Shown here: positions 7,679-14,950 of the stretch, one piece after another | Layout of the letters: each line of letters opens with the position of its first letter | Numbering within the stretch: the stretch's first letter is position 1 | NCBI GenBank assembly: GCA_964445985.1 | Contig: CAYUMU010000092.1 | Location: 1-27,278, forward strand | DNA length: 27,278 bases | Direction of reading: 5' to 3' | Source: CAYUMU01 sp964445985 | Lineage (GTDB): Bacteria; Planctomycetota; Planctomycetia; Pirellulales; S012-138 | Position numbers and translations under genes: made by a program | The notes under the pieces: generated by a model | What the model was told of the DNA's origin: nothing | The model's database searches: none | Seen by the model: only the letters and a program-made list of their open reading frames with translations

Positions 7679-8305
7679 TTAACCGGCAAAACGGGGGGCC
7701 ACGCCGGGCCGCCGAGCCGGCTGGGGTTCAAGCAGTTTTATTTCGATTGGCTGCCCATTTAAGTGGCGGCCTGTGCATCGATTTTCGCACGATGGGTCGC
7801 TGCTGCTTGGCAGATAGGCACGCTCTGCACGAACTGCCCGCGATAGCAGTTCCACCGTTCCGCCCATAAGGAGGGACGAGGTCCGGTTTTTTGGGGATTT
7901 TTCCCGATCCGGGTTGAGTGCCGCTCAAGAGCCGCTCTGGCGGGGAAACTCCGGGCTTTTCTGCCCCCCGGAGGGTCCGCGGGCCTGGTTCATTCCCCAA
8001 TTCGGCAGGCGCCATCCCGCCGGCATGGCACGCGACTTGCCTTAACGGCTATCTCGGATGGCGAACCGCCGTGCATGGATCGAGCCGGCCAAAGTTTCAA
8101 TCTTTGCGGCTCAATCATACTTTCAACATACGGGTGTGTTCTCCTGAATGGATTGACGGAGATGTTGGTGGAGCCGCTCCCAACCGCGGCATGCAAAAAA
8201 GATCGCCTTGTAAGAAACAACGCCCGCCCGCCTTCGCCAATGTTTGAGATTCGGCGGCCTTGTGCCCAGTTTGATTAGGCCGTCCTTTAACGATCAGGAA
8301 CATGT
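7679..8305. other. Long intergenic leader before the LRR gene
   Basis: About 630 bases without a supported gene. It holds a sigma-54-type promoter at 8026-8041 and a GC-rich hairpin, CTCCGGG at 7949-7955 with CCCGGAG at 7967-7973. A 67-codon frame at 8075-8278 and a 29-codon frame from 8058 lie just after the predicted transcription start, but neither has recognisable features. No remnant of a topoisomerase VI A gene was recognised here. Confidence 0.4.
8026..8041 (+). promoter_or_regulatory. Sigma-54 (RpoN) promoter, -24/-12 type
   Basis: TGGCACGCGACTTGCC matches the sigma-54 consensus TGGCACR-N4-TTGCW at all positions except the last. The GG and GC dinucleotides are exactly ten bases apart. 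Transcription would start near 8052 and run into the leucine-rich-repeat gene at 8306, leaving a leader of about 250 bases. Dependence on an enhancer-binding activator is inferred from the promoter class. Confidence 0.55.
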
Positions 8306-9226
8306 ATGAGTACGTTGGCCTACGTCGGTCGAGCGCTGCACAGTGTTGGCATCCATGTGGTAATGCCATTGCCTGCCGAAACGGAGAACAGCGAAACCCG
8401 GCAATTGGTCGTTCGCTCGTGGATGGGCGCGGCTCGCGACGAGCTGCAGGCAGGCTTCGCCATTCCGCTCTGGCTCAAGGCGTGTCTCTGGCTGACAGTC
8501 ATCATGGCGACCGGCGGAACCTTTCTGGTCATGGAATTGGGGCGAGCCCGCGTGCAGGAGCAGGCGGTGCGCGAAGTCAACCGCCTGGGCGGCGCCGTCT
8601 ATTATGCTCACTCGAACCAGGCCAGCGACCGGTTGCACCCCGAGGCGCGATCGATCATTCCGCTTTGGATTCGCCAACGAACCGCCGCTCACTTTTTGAC
8701 ATACGCGGAAGAAGCCCTCTTTTCGTCGTCCTCGATCCAGGACGATGACCTCCGCCACCTGGCAGGCCTGTCGTCGCTGAAGAAGTTGACGTTCGTCACC
8801 GGCAACATTACCGATGCGGGGCTTCGCCACCTCGAACAGCTCGATTCGCTCACCGAGCTCACGCTATCGCATACCCAGGTTGGCAGCGGCGGAATGCAAT
8901 CGCTCGCCAAGCTACATTGCCTGGAATCGCTCTATCTGCGGCGCAGCCAGCTAGGCGATGAGGGCCTGTTGCACCTCGCCGGGCTTCGTAGTTTGGAGAA
9001 GTTGGACATCGCCGGCACCGAGGTCACCGATAATGGCATCAAGCATCTGGCCCGGTTGCGATTGAACCGTTTGGAATTGCAGAATACGGCCGTCACCGAT
9101 CACTCGGTACTCGCGCTGGCCTCGATGCAATCGCTCGAATATCTCAATATCTCGGGAACGCAGATCAGCGATTCAGGGCTTACGCGGCTGCGTTTGGCGC
9201 TGCCCAACGCCCAGATCTATCGTTGA
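8306..9226 (+). CDS. Membrane-anchored leucine-rich-repeat protein
   Basis: A 306-residue protein. One hydrophobic segment (about 53-75, LWLKACLWLTVIMATGGTFL) follows a roughly 50-residue cytoplasmic N-terminus, so the rest is probably extracytoplasmic. From about residue 147 there are six or seven leucine-rich repeats of roughly 23-24 residues. They follow the pattern LxxLxxLxxLxLxxTxIxDxGLxxL, for example ITDAGLRHLEQLDSLTELTL and VTDNGIKHLARL. The protein ends LPNAQIYR, a typical end for planctomycete proteins of this class. Such repeats usually bind proteins; the partner is unknown. AGGAA lies five bases before the ATG. A sigma-54 promoter about 265 bases upstream suggests regulated expression. 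The gene converges with the NAD(P)HX epimerase gene. Confidence 0.8.
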   Translation: MSTLAYVGRALHSVGIHVVMPLPAETENSETRQLVVRSWMGAARDELQAGFAIPLWLKACLWLTVIMATGGTFLVMELGRARVQEQAVREVNRLGGAVYYAHSNQASDRLHPEARSIIPLWIRQRTAAHFLTYAEEALFSSSSIQDDDLRHLAGLSSLKKLTFVTGNITDAGLRHLEQLDSLTELTLSHTQVGSGGMQSLAKLHCLESLYLRRSQLGDEGLLHLAGLRSLEKLDIAGTEVTDNGIKHLARLRLNRLELQNTAVTDHSVLALASMQSLEYLNISGTQISDSGLTRLRLALPNAQIYR

Positions 9227-9296
9227 AAAAATTGTGGTTCAACTGACGGCTTTCTCCCCCTTCGCACACATGCAGTCTCGATTGGGGGGAATCGCT

Positions 9297-9992
9297 TTAC
9301 GACTTCGATGGCAAGAATCTTGCGACCAGGGCCGCCGGGGCTCCGATATCCACAACCTTGAGCTCACCGACATACGCCCTGGCGGCCTTTTTCAACAATC
9401 CTGGTTTGGCGGCCACGAAGGTGCAGGTGAGCGTGGCCCGAATCGCTTGGCCGGCCACTTCGCCCGTATCGGCGTTCAAGCCCGAGGGCAAATCCACCGC
9501 CACAATTGGCGGACCGGCCGCGTTCATGGCGTCGATCGCGCCATCCAATGGCGGGCGCGGAGCCCCGCTCACGCCCGTCCCCAGCAGGGCATCCACAATC
9601 ACCCCTGCCTCGCACAAGGCGCTTGTCCACTGGTCCGCAGCCACAGCCTGCGAGCCAACCGCCGCGATCAGATCCATTCCGCTCCTCCGCACAATCTCGA
9701 AGTTCAGAGCGGCGTCGCCACGCAGTTCGTGCGGCTCGGCAAACAACACCATCCGCACGGCGTATCCCCGCGATTCCAAATGCCGGGCAATCACAAAACC
9801 ATCGCCAGCATTGTTCCCCTTGCCGCAACAAATCACGGCAGGGCCGGGGAAGCCCGCGGCAACGATGGCCTCCACCACGCCACGGCCGGCGTTTTCCATC
9901 AACAGCACGCTGGGCATCCCATAGCGCTGGACCGCCTCGCGATCGAACGCCCTGGCCTGTTCGCAGGTAAGCACGGGGGGCCGAGGATGCAT
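9297..9992 (-). CDS. nnrE: NAD(P)H-hydrate epimerase (YjeF N-terminal domain)
   Basis: A protein of about 231 residues that interconverts the R and S forms of hydrated NAD(P)H so that a dehydratase can repair it. Visible motifs are MENAGRGVVEAI, CGKGNNAGDGFVIARHL (nucleotide-binding loop), VDALLGTGVSG and VDLPSGLNADTG. Only the epimerase domain is present. The ADP/ATP-dependent dehydratase half found fused in many bacterial proteins is absent and must be encoded elsewhere. The ATG at 9990-9992 is chosen because conservation begins right after it (VLTCEQARAFDREA). A TTG at 10047-10049, three bases after the preceding gene's stop, is an alternative. It lies directly downstream of the DUF6807 gene and may be co-transcribed with it, though no functional link is obvious. 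Confidence 0.9.
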   Translation of the reverse strand: MHPRPPVLTCEQARAFDREAVQRYGMPSVLLMENAGRGVVEAIVAAGFPGPAVICCGKGNNAGDGFVIARHLESRGYAVRMVLFAEPHELRGDAALNFEIVRRSGMDLIAAVGSQAVAADQWTSALCEAGVIVDALLGTGVSGAPRPPLDGAIDAMNAAGPPIVAVDLPSGLNADTGEVAGQAIRATLTCTFVAAKPGLLKKAARAYVGELKVVDIGAPAALVARFLPSKS

Positions 9993-10052
9993 GGTGTGGA
10001 GAAAAGCCGATGCCGAGCTGTGAGCAAACTGCTTCGATTTCCTGGCCAAAAA

Positions 10053-11360
10053 CTACGGCCCGGGGTACGAAACTTCGACCTCAACGGGGTGCACGAAGTC
10101 GTTGCTGAGGGCGGCGGCCTCGTCGATGGTTATCTCGCCCTCTTGCAACGCCAGCCGGTAATCAACCACCAGCGGCTGTTCCTTGGTGAGCGTGTACTCA
10201 AAGTAAGAACCGAACCGGCCGTAATCGCGTTCGCTATACCGCGCTTCTTTGGGATTGGCAGGGCTGTCCAAGTACACGGCCGTGTAACGCTTGTCGCCCA
10301 GCACAAAGCTCATCGCATTCCAGGGCAGGTTGATGGCCGCCGGATTGCGATTTTTCGCGTCCCAGTTGCGGGTGGCCCCCAGTTTGTCTTGGCCGTCGGG
10401 CCGCAAGTAATAGGTTTGCTTGGCCGTTTTGGCGGCGACTTCGTCGTCGGCCCGAAAATGGAAGCCAGCATGTTGCGGGTCGCCGTCGAGCAGCACCATG
10501 CCGCCTGTGGTTTCCAAGCGCGAGGCAAACTCCACCAACTGCTTGCCCGGCACAATGTAGGCCGTCACTTCGCGCAGCTCGCGGGCAAACACGTCTTGTC
10601 CTTCTCCGTGCCAGCCGACTTTGACCACGTGCCGCCCCAGCACTGGGCCGGCCTCTTCCAACACCAGGCCATCGTCGGAAAGGTGAGCGTCGCCCTTGCA
10701 GTGCCAGGTATCCACATGCTTCCGTCCATCGCCATAGGTCACGCGATTGAAGCCGTAGAACAGGCCGCGGTGGTGGGTGTAGCGTCCGCCCGGCCCCTTG
10801 GTGACCAGCCGCTCTCCGGCCGGATCGTACAAATGGTGAAACACCTTGTAGGTTTGCTCGCGAGCGGCGGCGTTGGCGTTATCCAGCGGCATGTTCATGT
10901 AACGCAAGATCGGCCGATCGCCGAAGCGGAATTCGGAATACACCCCGGCCTGATGTGTCCAACTGGCCGCGGGGCCGCGGGTGGAGGCGGGCGAAATCAC
11001 CGCTTGAAACGTCGCAACCTGCTTGGACTCGAGGTCGGGCAGAATGAAGTGCAGGGTTCGCAGCGAGGCCGCATTGGGCGACTCTTGCACCGCCGCCGCA
11101 ATGCTGGGCGCGGTGAGTTGCCCTTGCAGCGAGGCCCCCTTGCCGTCGAGCACCACCACCGAGGTTGCATTCCGCAGATAGTTGGGCAGCAGCACGGGAA
11201 CCGCCACCGGCGTATTCCGCCGATCGTAGGCCCCCGCGCTAACCTTGAGCGTGAGCTGCAACGGCTCTTGCTGCGCGCAAGCAACTTGGACAGTTCCCAG
11301 CACGGCCATCAAGGCCGCCACGGCCGACAAACTGCGACGGCAGGCAGATGGATATTTCAT
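10053..11360 (-). CDS. Secreted DUF6807 (PmoA-like) family protein
   Basis: About 435 residues with a signal peptide ending near VACAQQ. The main domain carries blocks I associate with DUF6807, often annotated 'PmoA family': FRFGDRPILRYMNMPLDN, GGRYTHHRGLFYGFNRVTYG and KHVDTWHCKGDAH. A beta-rich C-terminal part follows, with GDPQHAGFHFRADDEV and PWNAMSFVLGDKRYTAVYL. The conserved His/Trp/Asp residues suggest a carbohydrate-related or hydrolytic fold, but no biochemical role is established to my knowledge. Despite the name, it is not methane monooxygenase. The start at 11358-11360 gives the signal peptide directly at the N-terminus; a GTG seven codons upstream is possible. It precedes the NAD(P)HX epimerase gene by a few tens of bases. 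Confidence 0.82.
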   Translation of the reverse strand: MKYPSACRRSLSAVAALMAVLGTVQVACAQQEPLQLTLKVSAGAYDRRNTPVAVPVLLPNYLRNATSVVVLDGKGASLQGQLTAPSIAAAVQESPNAASLRTLHFILPDLESKQVATFQAVISPASTRGPAASWTHQAGVYSEFRFGDRPILRYMNMPLDNANAAAREQTYKVFHHLYDPAGERLVTKGPGGRYTHHRGLFYGFNRVTYGDGRKHVDTWHCKGDAHLSDDGLVLEEAGPVLGRHVVKVGWHGEGQDVFARELREVTAYIVPGKQLVEFASRLETTGGMVLLDGDPQHAGFHFRADDEVAAKTAKQTYYLRPDGQDKLGATRNWDAKNRNPAAINLPWNAMSFVLGDKRYTAVYLDSPANPKEARYSERDYGRFGSYFEYTLTKEQPLVVDYRLALQEGEITIDEAAALSNDFVHPVEVEVSYPGP

Positions 11361-11613
11361 GGGGGCGAGCTTTCTCGGCACAAAAGAAACAAGGTTGATA
11401 GGCAGGCAACAAATTCCAGTACGTTCGTCCAGGGGGAAGCCTCCCGCCCGGTTCCGGCCTGCATCCCCCTAACATAGTTGGCCGGCGGCTGGGCGGCAAA
11501 CTTCCTCGGGGGTCGGCGTTCCTTGGGTCGGCATTGACAACGCAAGCGATCCCTCCTATTTTCCCCACCCTGATCGCTTTCCCGCTTCTTCCCATCGAGC
11601 AAGACCCAGCGCC

Positions 11614-11892
11614 ATGCTGATTGACTTGCTGGCTTCGCTGCCTGCCCCGGATGCCGACGCGGCATTGTTGGCGCTGCTGTTTGCCCTGCTTGCGGCCGTT
11701 GCCGCCGGCGTGGCGCTCCGCAAACCGCTGGGGGCGGCACTACGCTCGGCGTGCGCCTTGGGAGGACGAGCGGCCGCTCGTCAAAAACGGGCCGCGAGCG
11801 CGACACCCGCGCAAGCTTCGCCGCCTCAGCCGGCGCTGCTCAAGCGTGCCGCGTCGCGCGGCACGGCCGTCAGCCCAGAGCGCAGGCCATAA
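11614..11892 (+). CDS. Possible small single-pass membrane protein
   Basis: A 92-codon frame. Residues about 14-36 are strongly hydrophobic (ALLALLFALLAAVAAGVAL), and the remaining part is basic and rich in Ala/Arg/Ser/Pro. Third codon positions in the first half are GC-rich, as in real genes here. No Shine-Dalgarno sequence is evident and I recognise no family. It sits between two minus-strand genes, and its last 23 bases overlap the end of the ABC ATPase gene in convergent orientation. It may be a chance frame in GC-rich DNA. Confidence 0.25.
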   Translation: MLIDLLASLPAPDADAALLALLFALLAAVAAGVALRKPLGAALRSACALGGRAAARQKRAASATPAQASPPQPALLKRAASRGTAVSPERRP

Positions 11893-13345
11893 TCGTTTCG
11901 GCCGTCCAGTCGCCGACCGGCCGCGCCTCGCGCAGGCTTCCGCGGGCCATCACGCCAATCCGGTCACACACGGCTAGCAGTTCCGGCAGATAAGAGCTCA
12001 CAAAGATCACGGCCTTGCCGGCCGCGGCCGCTTCGCCCATCAGGCGATAAATCTCGGCCTTGGCGCCAACATCGATTCCCCGCGTAGGCTCATCCAGCAA
12101 GATCACGTCGGCCTGTTGATGCAGCACGCGGGCGATCGCCACCTTCTGCTGGTTTCCGCCCGACAACTGTTGCACGGCTTGCTCGGGCGAAGCGGCTTTG
12201 ATTTGCAGAGCGTGCATGCTTTGCTCCACGGCCTTTCGCCGCCGCCCCAGGTTGAGCCAGCCCCAGGCGCCGTAGGGCTTGAGCCAACTGAGCGTGATGT
12301 TGTCGGCAATGGAACGGTTTTGCGCGAGCCCTTCGCCTTTGCGATCTTCGGAAACCAGCCCTAGCCCCGCGGCGATCATTCCGCGAGGAGTATGGCGAGG
12401 CGCCTGCCCCGCCACCCGCACCTGGCCGCTGCGCACCGGGTCGAGCCCAAACAGGGTGCGCAAGAACTCGGTGCGGCCAGCGCCGACCAGGCCAGAGATT
12501 CCCAGGATTTCGCCGCGGCGCACTTCCAGGCAAACTTGGCGCGGCACGCGGATGCCGCTGAGTCCTTCGATTGCCAGAATGGGTTCGCCCGGTTGATGTG
12601 GCACGCGGGGAAACAGTTCGTCCACGCCGCGGCCCACCATCAAGGCCACGATTTGCTCTTCTGAAACTTCGCCCAGCCGGCCCGAGCCCGCCAGGGCGCC
12701 ATCGCGGAGCACCGTGTAGCGATCGCCGATCTCGCGAACTTCTTCGAGAAAGTGGCTGATATAGATGATGCCGAGGCCGGCCGTCTGGAGACGGCGGATG
12801 ACGTCGAACAACCGCCGTGTATCGGCCTGGGTGAGCGAACTGGTGGGCTCATCGAACACCACCACGCGAGGCTGGCCAACCAGGGCCCTGGCGATCTCAA
12901 CCAGTTGCTGCATGCCGACGGAGAGCTTCGCCACCGGGGTTTGCGGATCGAGGTCGGCGTGCCCCAGTCGCTGGAGCGCTTCGCGCACGGCCTGCCGCTG
13001 CTGCTGCCGCTGGATCCAGCCCAAGGCGTGCCGTTCCATGCCCAGCAGCATGTTGTCTTCGACCGATAAATGCGGGGCCAGGTTCAGCTCCTGGTAAATC
13101 ATCGCCACCCCGGCCAGTCGGGCCGCGTGCGGACCTCGCGCCACGAACGGCCTGCCTTCCAGCGTGATCTGCCCGGCGTCGGGCTGCTCGGCCCCGCTGA
13201 GGATTTTCATGAGCGTGCTTTTGCCTGCCCCGTTCTCCCCGATCAGGGTCAGCACCTCGCCGCGCCGCACTTCGAGCGACACGCGATCCAGCGCCTGGGT
13301 GGCCCCGAAGCGTTTGGAAATTTCGCTCATGTGCAGCAGGGGCAT
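11870..13345 (-). CDS. Sugar ABC transporter ATP-binding protein (RbsA/MglA-type, two ABC domains)
   Basis: About 491 residues with duplicated ABC ATPase domains, the arrangement of the carbohydrate-uptake CUT2 family (ribose, xylose, galactose). The first domain has Walker A GENGAGKST (36-44), signature LSVGMQQLVEIARAL and Walker B VVFDEPTSSL. The second has a degenerate Walker A (GLVGAGRTEFLRT), signature LSGGNQQKVAIARVL and Walker B ILLDEPTRGIDVGAKAEIY. This asymmetry is normal for the family. The ATG at 13343-13345 places MPLLHMSEISKRFG at the N-terminus. A longer frame to 13402 adds residues encoded in a locally repeated stretch and is unlikely. A substrate-binding lipoprotein gene lies upstream on the same strand. 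The expected permease gene is missing downstream, where a short convergent frame and the DUF6807 gene are found. Confidence 0.92.
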   Translation of the reverse strand: MPLLHMSEISKRFGATQALDRVSLEVRRGEVLTLIGENGAGKSTLMKILSGAEQPDAGQITLEGRPFVARGPHAARLAGVAMIYQELNLAPHLSVEDNMLLGMERHALGWIQRQQQRQAVREALQRLGHADLDPQTPVAKLSVGMQQLVEIARALVGQPRVVVFDEPTSSLTQADTRRLFDVIRRLQTAGLGIIYISHFLEEVREIGDRYTVLRDGALAGSGRLGEVSEEQIVALMVGRGVDELFPRVPHQPGEPILAIEGLSGIRVPRQVCLEVRRGEILGISGLVGAGRTEFLRTLFGLDPVRSGQVRVAGQAPRHTPRGMIAAGLGLVSEDRKGEGLAQNRSIADNITLSWLKPYGAWGWLNLGRRRKAVEQSMHALQIKAASPEQAVQQLSGGNQQKVAIARVLHQQADVILLDEPTRGIDVGAKAEIYRLMGEAAAAGKAVIFVSSYLPELLAVCDRIGVMARGSLREARPVGDWTAETIMACALG

Positions 13346-13377
13346 GGTCTGCTCTGCGAGTAAGGCAAGCGGCGGGG

Positions 13378-13480
13378 TGGCTGGGGTCAGGTTGCCGCTC
13401 ACCGGCCGTGGAATACCAAGTAGCCACTGCCGGCAACCAGCCCCCAGGCGAACTTCAACTGGCTGGGGTCAGGCTGTCGC
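13378..13480. repeat. Local direct repeat, 21 bp
   Basis: TGGCTGGGGTCAGGTTGCCGC at 13378-13398 recurs at 13460-13480 with two mismatches. The pair lies between the ATPase and binding-protein genes. It supports treating the N-terminal extension of the ATPase frame as non-coding. A nearby GGCAACCAGCCCCCA (13432-13446) resembles the tandem repeat at 22179-22210. Confidence 0.6.
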
Positions 13481-13549
13481 CAAACAACCACGAATCACAC
13501 CGAAAGACGCAGCCGACAGCAATGCCCCCAGAAACGATCGCCATCATTC

Positions 13550-14614
13550 TCAAGGATCGGCGGCAGGCAAATCCTCAAGCCCTTTCCGCGGCTCGACTCC
13601 CAGGGCCTTGGCCAGTTGTCGGGCCGCCATCGCGCCCCCTTCAAAGTTGTTCGTGGCCACGTAGCTCACGTAGGCCTCTTTGTCGTCGAGCCCACTATCG
13701 AAGATCACCACGGGAATGCCGGCCTTTTGAGCGTCTTGCACGGCCTGCACCAGGCTGCCCGAGTCGTTGGGGGCCAGCACGATTCCATGCACCTTTTGGG
13801 CGACGAAGGTTTGCACGATGCTGATCTGCTCACCGGTGTCGGCCTCGTTGAGAGGGCCTTTCCAAATGATCTCGATATTGCCCGCCTCGGCGGCCGCCTT
13901 CTCGGCTCCGGCGTGGACCGACTTCCAAAACTCGTGCGTGGTGCCTTTGGGGATGACGGCGAACGTGTATTTCTTCTCGGCCGGCCTGGCTTTCAGGTCA
14001 TCCGTAAATTGGATCGGTTCGAGCAACTGCTGAATATCGGCCCCCTGGGCGTCTTTGCCTGCCATGTTTTCCACGGTGGCCACGTACTCGCCCGTATCGA
14101 TGTACTTCTCCACCTTTTCGCCCGCCAAGTGCCTGGCCAGGGTTTGCACGCCCCGGTAGCCCATCTGATAAGGGTCTTGCAGCACAATGCCTTGGATTTT
14201 GTCTTCCTTCATGGCCTGCACCAGCCGAGGGCTGGGATCGAAGGTGACGAACTTGACCTTGCCCGCCAGTTCGGCGTTTTCCAAAGCCCGCAGGATGCCC
14301 ACGCCGTTGGGCTCGCAAACGGAAAAGATACCGTCGACCTTGTCGCCGTACTTGTTGAAGACCTGCTGGGCCTTATCGAGCGCCGACTCTTGCGTGGTGC
14401 CGGCATATTCCGAAGACAGCATCACGTTGATATCGGGGTACTCGGCGGCCAGGGTGTCGAGAAAGCCCTGCTCGCGCTGTTCGGTGCTTTCGCTCCCTTG
14501 CTTGTAGCGCAGCAGCACGACGTTCTTTTTGCCTTCTTGAACGCCCTGCTCGCCCGATCGACAGCCCACCGCCAGGCCCACCACGGCCAGGCCCCACACA
14601 AAGCACCGCCACAT
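13550..14614 (-). CDS. Sugar-binding lipoprotein of ABC transporter with permuted halves
   Basis: A 354-residue periplasmic-binding protein of the RbsB-like type I family. A lipoprotein signal ends at Cys18 (GLAVGC). The order of the family halves is reversed. Residues 29-183 correspond to the normal C-terminal part, with KNVVLLRYKQGSESTEQRE, GKVKFVTFDPSPRLVQAM, then GYRGVQTLARHLAGEKV. After a 30-residue linker, residues 215-339 correspond to the normal N-terminal part, with YTFAVIPKGTTHEFWKSV, VHGIVLAPNDSG and AGIPVVIFDSGL, ending in ARQLAKALG. In RbsB the AKALG-type helix runs straight into the GKKNVVLLRY-type strand; here those two are the new ends. The frame is open and codon use even across both junctions. 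The ATG at 14612-14614 puts the signal at the N-terminus; the upstream ATGs are less likely. It precedes the ATPase gene and should deliver a sugar, identity unknown. Confidence 0.88.
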   Translation of the reverse strand: MWRCFVWGLAVVGLAVGCRSGEQGVQEGKKNVVLLRYKQGSESTEQREQGFLDTLAAEYPDINVMLSSEYAGTTQESALDKAQQVFNKYGDKVDGIFSVCEPNGVGILRALENAELAGKVKFVTFDPSPRLVQAMKEDKIQGIVLQDPYQMGYRGVQTLARHLAGEKVEKYIDTGEYVATVENMAGKDAQGADIQQLLEPIQFTDDLKARPAEKKYTFAVIPKGTTHEFWKSVHAGAEKAAAEAGNIEIIWKGPLNEADTGEQISIVQTFVAQKVHGIVLAPNDSGSLVQAVQDAQKAGIPVVIFDSGLDDKEAYVSYVATNNFEGGAMAARQLAKALGVEPRKGLEDLPAADP

Positions 14615-14950
14615 AACTACGATCCCCCAAACACGAAAATCGGCAAACGCCAGCGGGCGTACCATCGCTCGCGAGAATGATTGTGCCGCTTCCGCCAACC
14701 AGGCCCCCTAAGTCGCAATCATCGCGGCAGCACCTGGTTCAGAATAATGGCGCCTTGCCGCCGGAACAAGCAAACGCCGGCAGCTAAGTCGCCTTTCGCT
14801 CCGCGAAAGGATTTGCGATGCGTGCGGACAAGCACGATCATCGACATGACGCCAGGGGAATAAACCCGCAGCAAAGCTGCACAGGCACCTGGGGTTAGTT
14901 GCCGGGCAATCTTTTCGCGGAGCGAAAAGCGACAGCGAAAGCCGACTTCA
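14615..14950. other. Intergenic region upstream of the binding-protein gene
   Basis: About 336 bases. The half next to the binding-protein gene should contain its minus-strand promoter. The half next to the cyclodeaminase gene is taken up by a palindromic MITE-like element at 14786-14948. No gene is supported. Confidence 0.4.
14786..14948. repeat. MITE-like element with terminal palindromes
   Basis: A 163-bp stretch bounded by 15-bp inverted repeats: AAGTCGCCTTTCGCT at the left and the complement of AAGTCGGCTTTCGCT at the right, with one mismatch. A hairpin lies close inside each end: CCTTTCG-CTCCG-CGAAAGG at 14792-14810 and CTTTTCGC-GGA-GCGAAAAG at 14911-14929. A compact relative is found at 17412-17464. 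No transposase is encoded, so it would be non-autonomous. Confidence 0.6.

Noticed and set aside
9234..11477. 747-codon plus-strand open frame
   Set aside because: It is antisense to the NAD(P)HX epimerase and DUF6807 genes, both of which have clear family motifs; its product has His/Arg/Gly-rich shadow composition.
13403..13549. Possible remnant of a second binding-protein copy downstream of the permuted gene
   Set aside because: Translation of the gap gives only a short frame ending in a stop, with no binding-protein motif.
13550..14614. Reading the permuted binding protein as two separate partial genes
   Set aside because: One uninterrupted frame with a single lipoprotein signal spans both halves, and no start signal precedes the second half.
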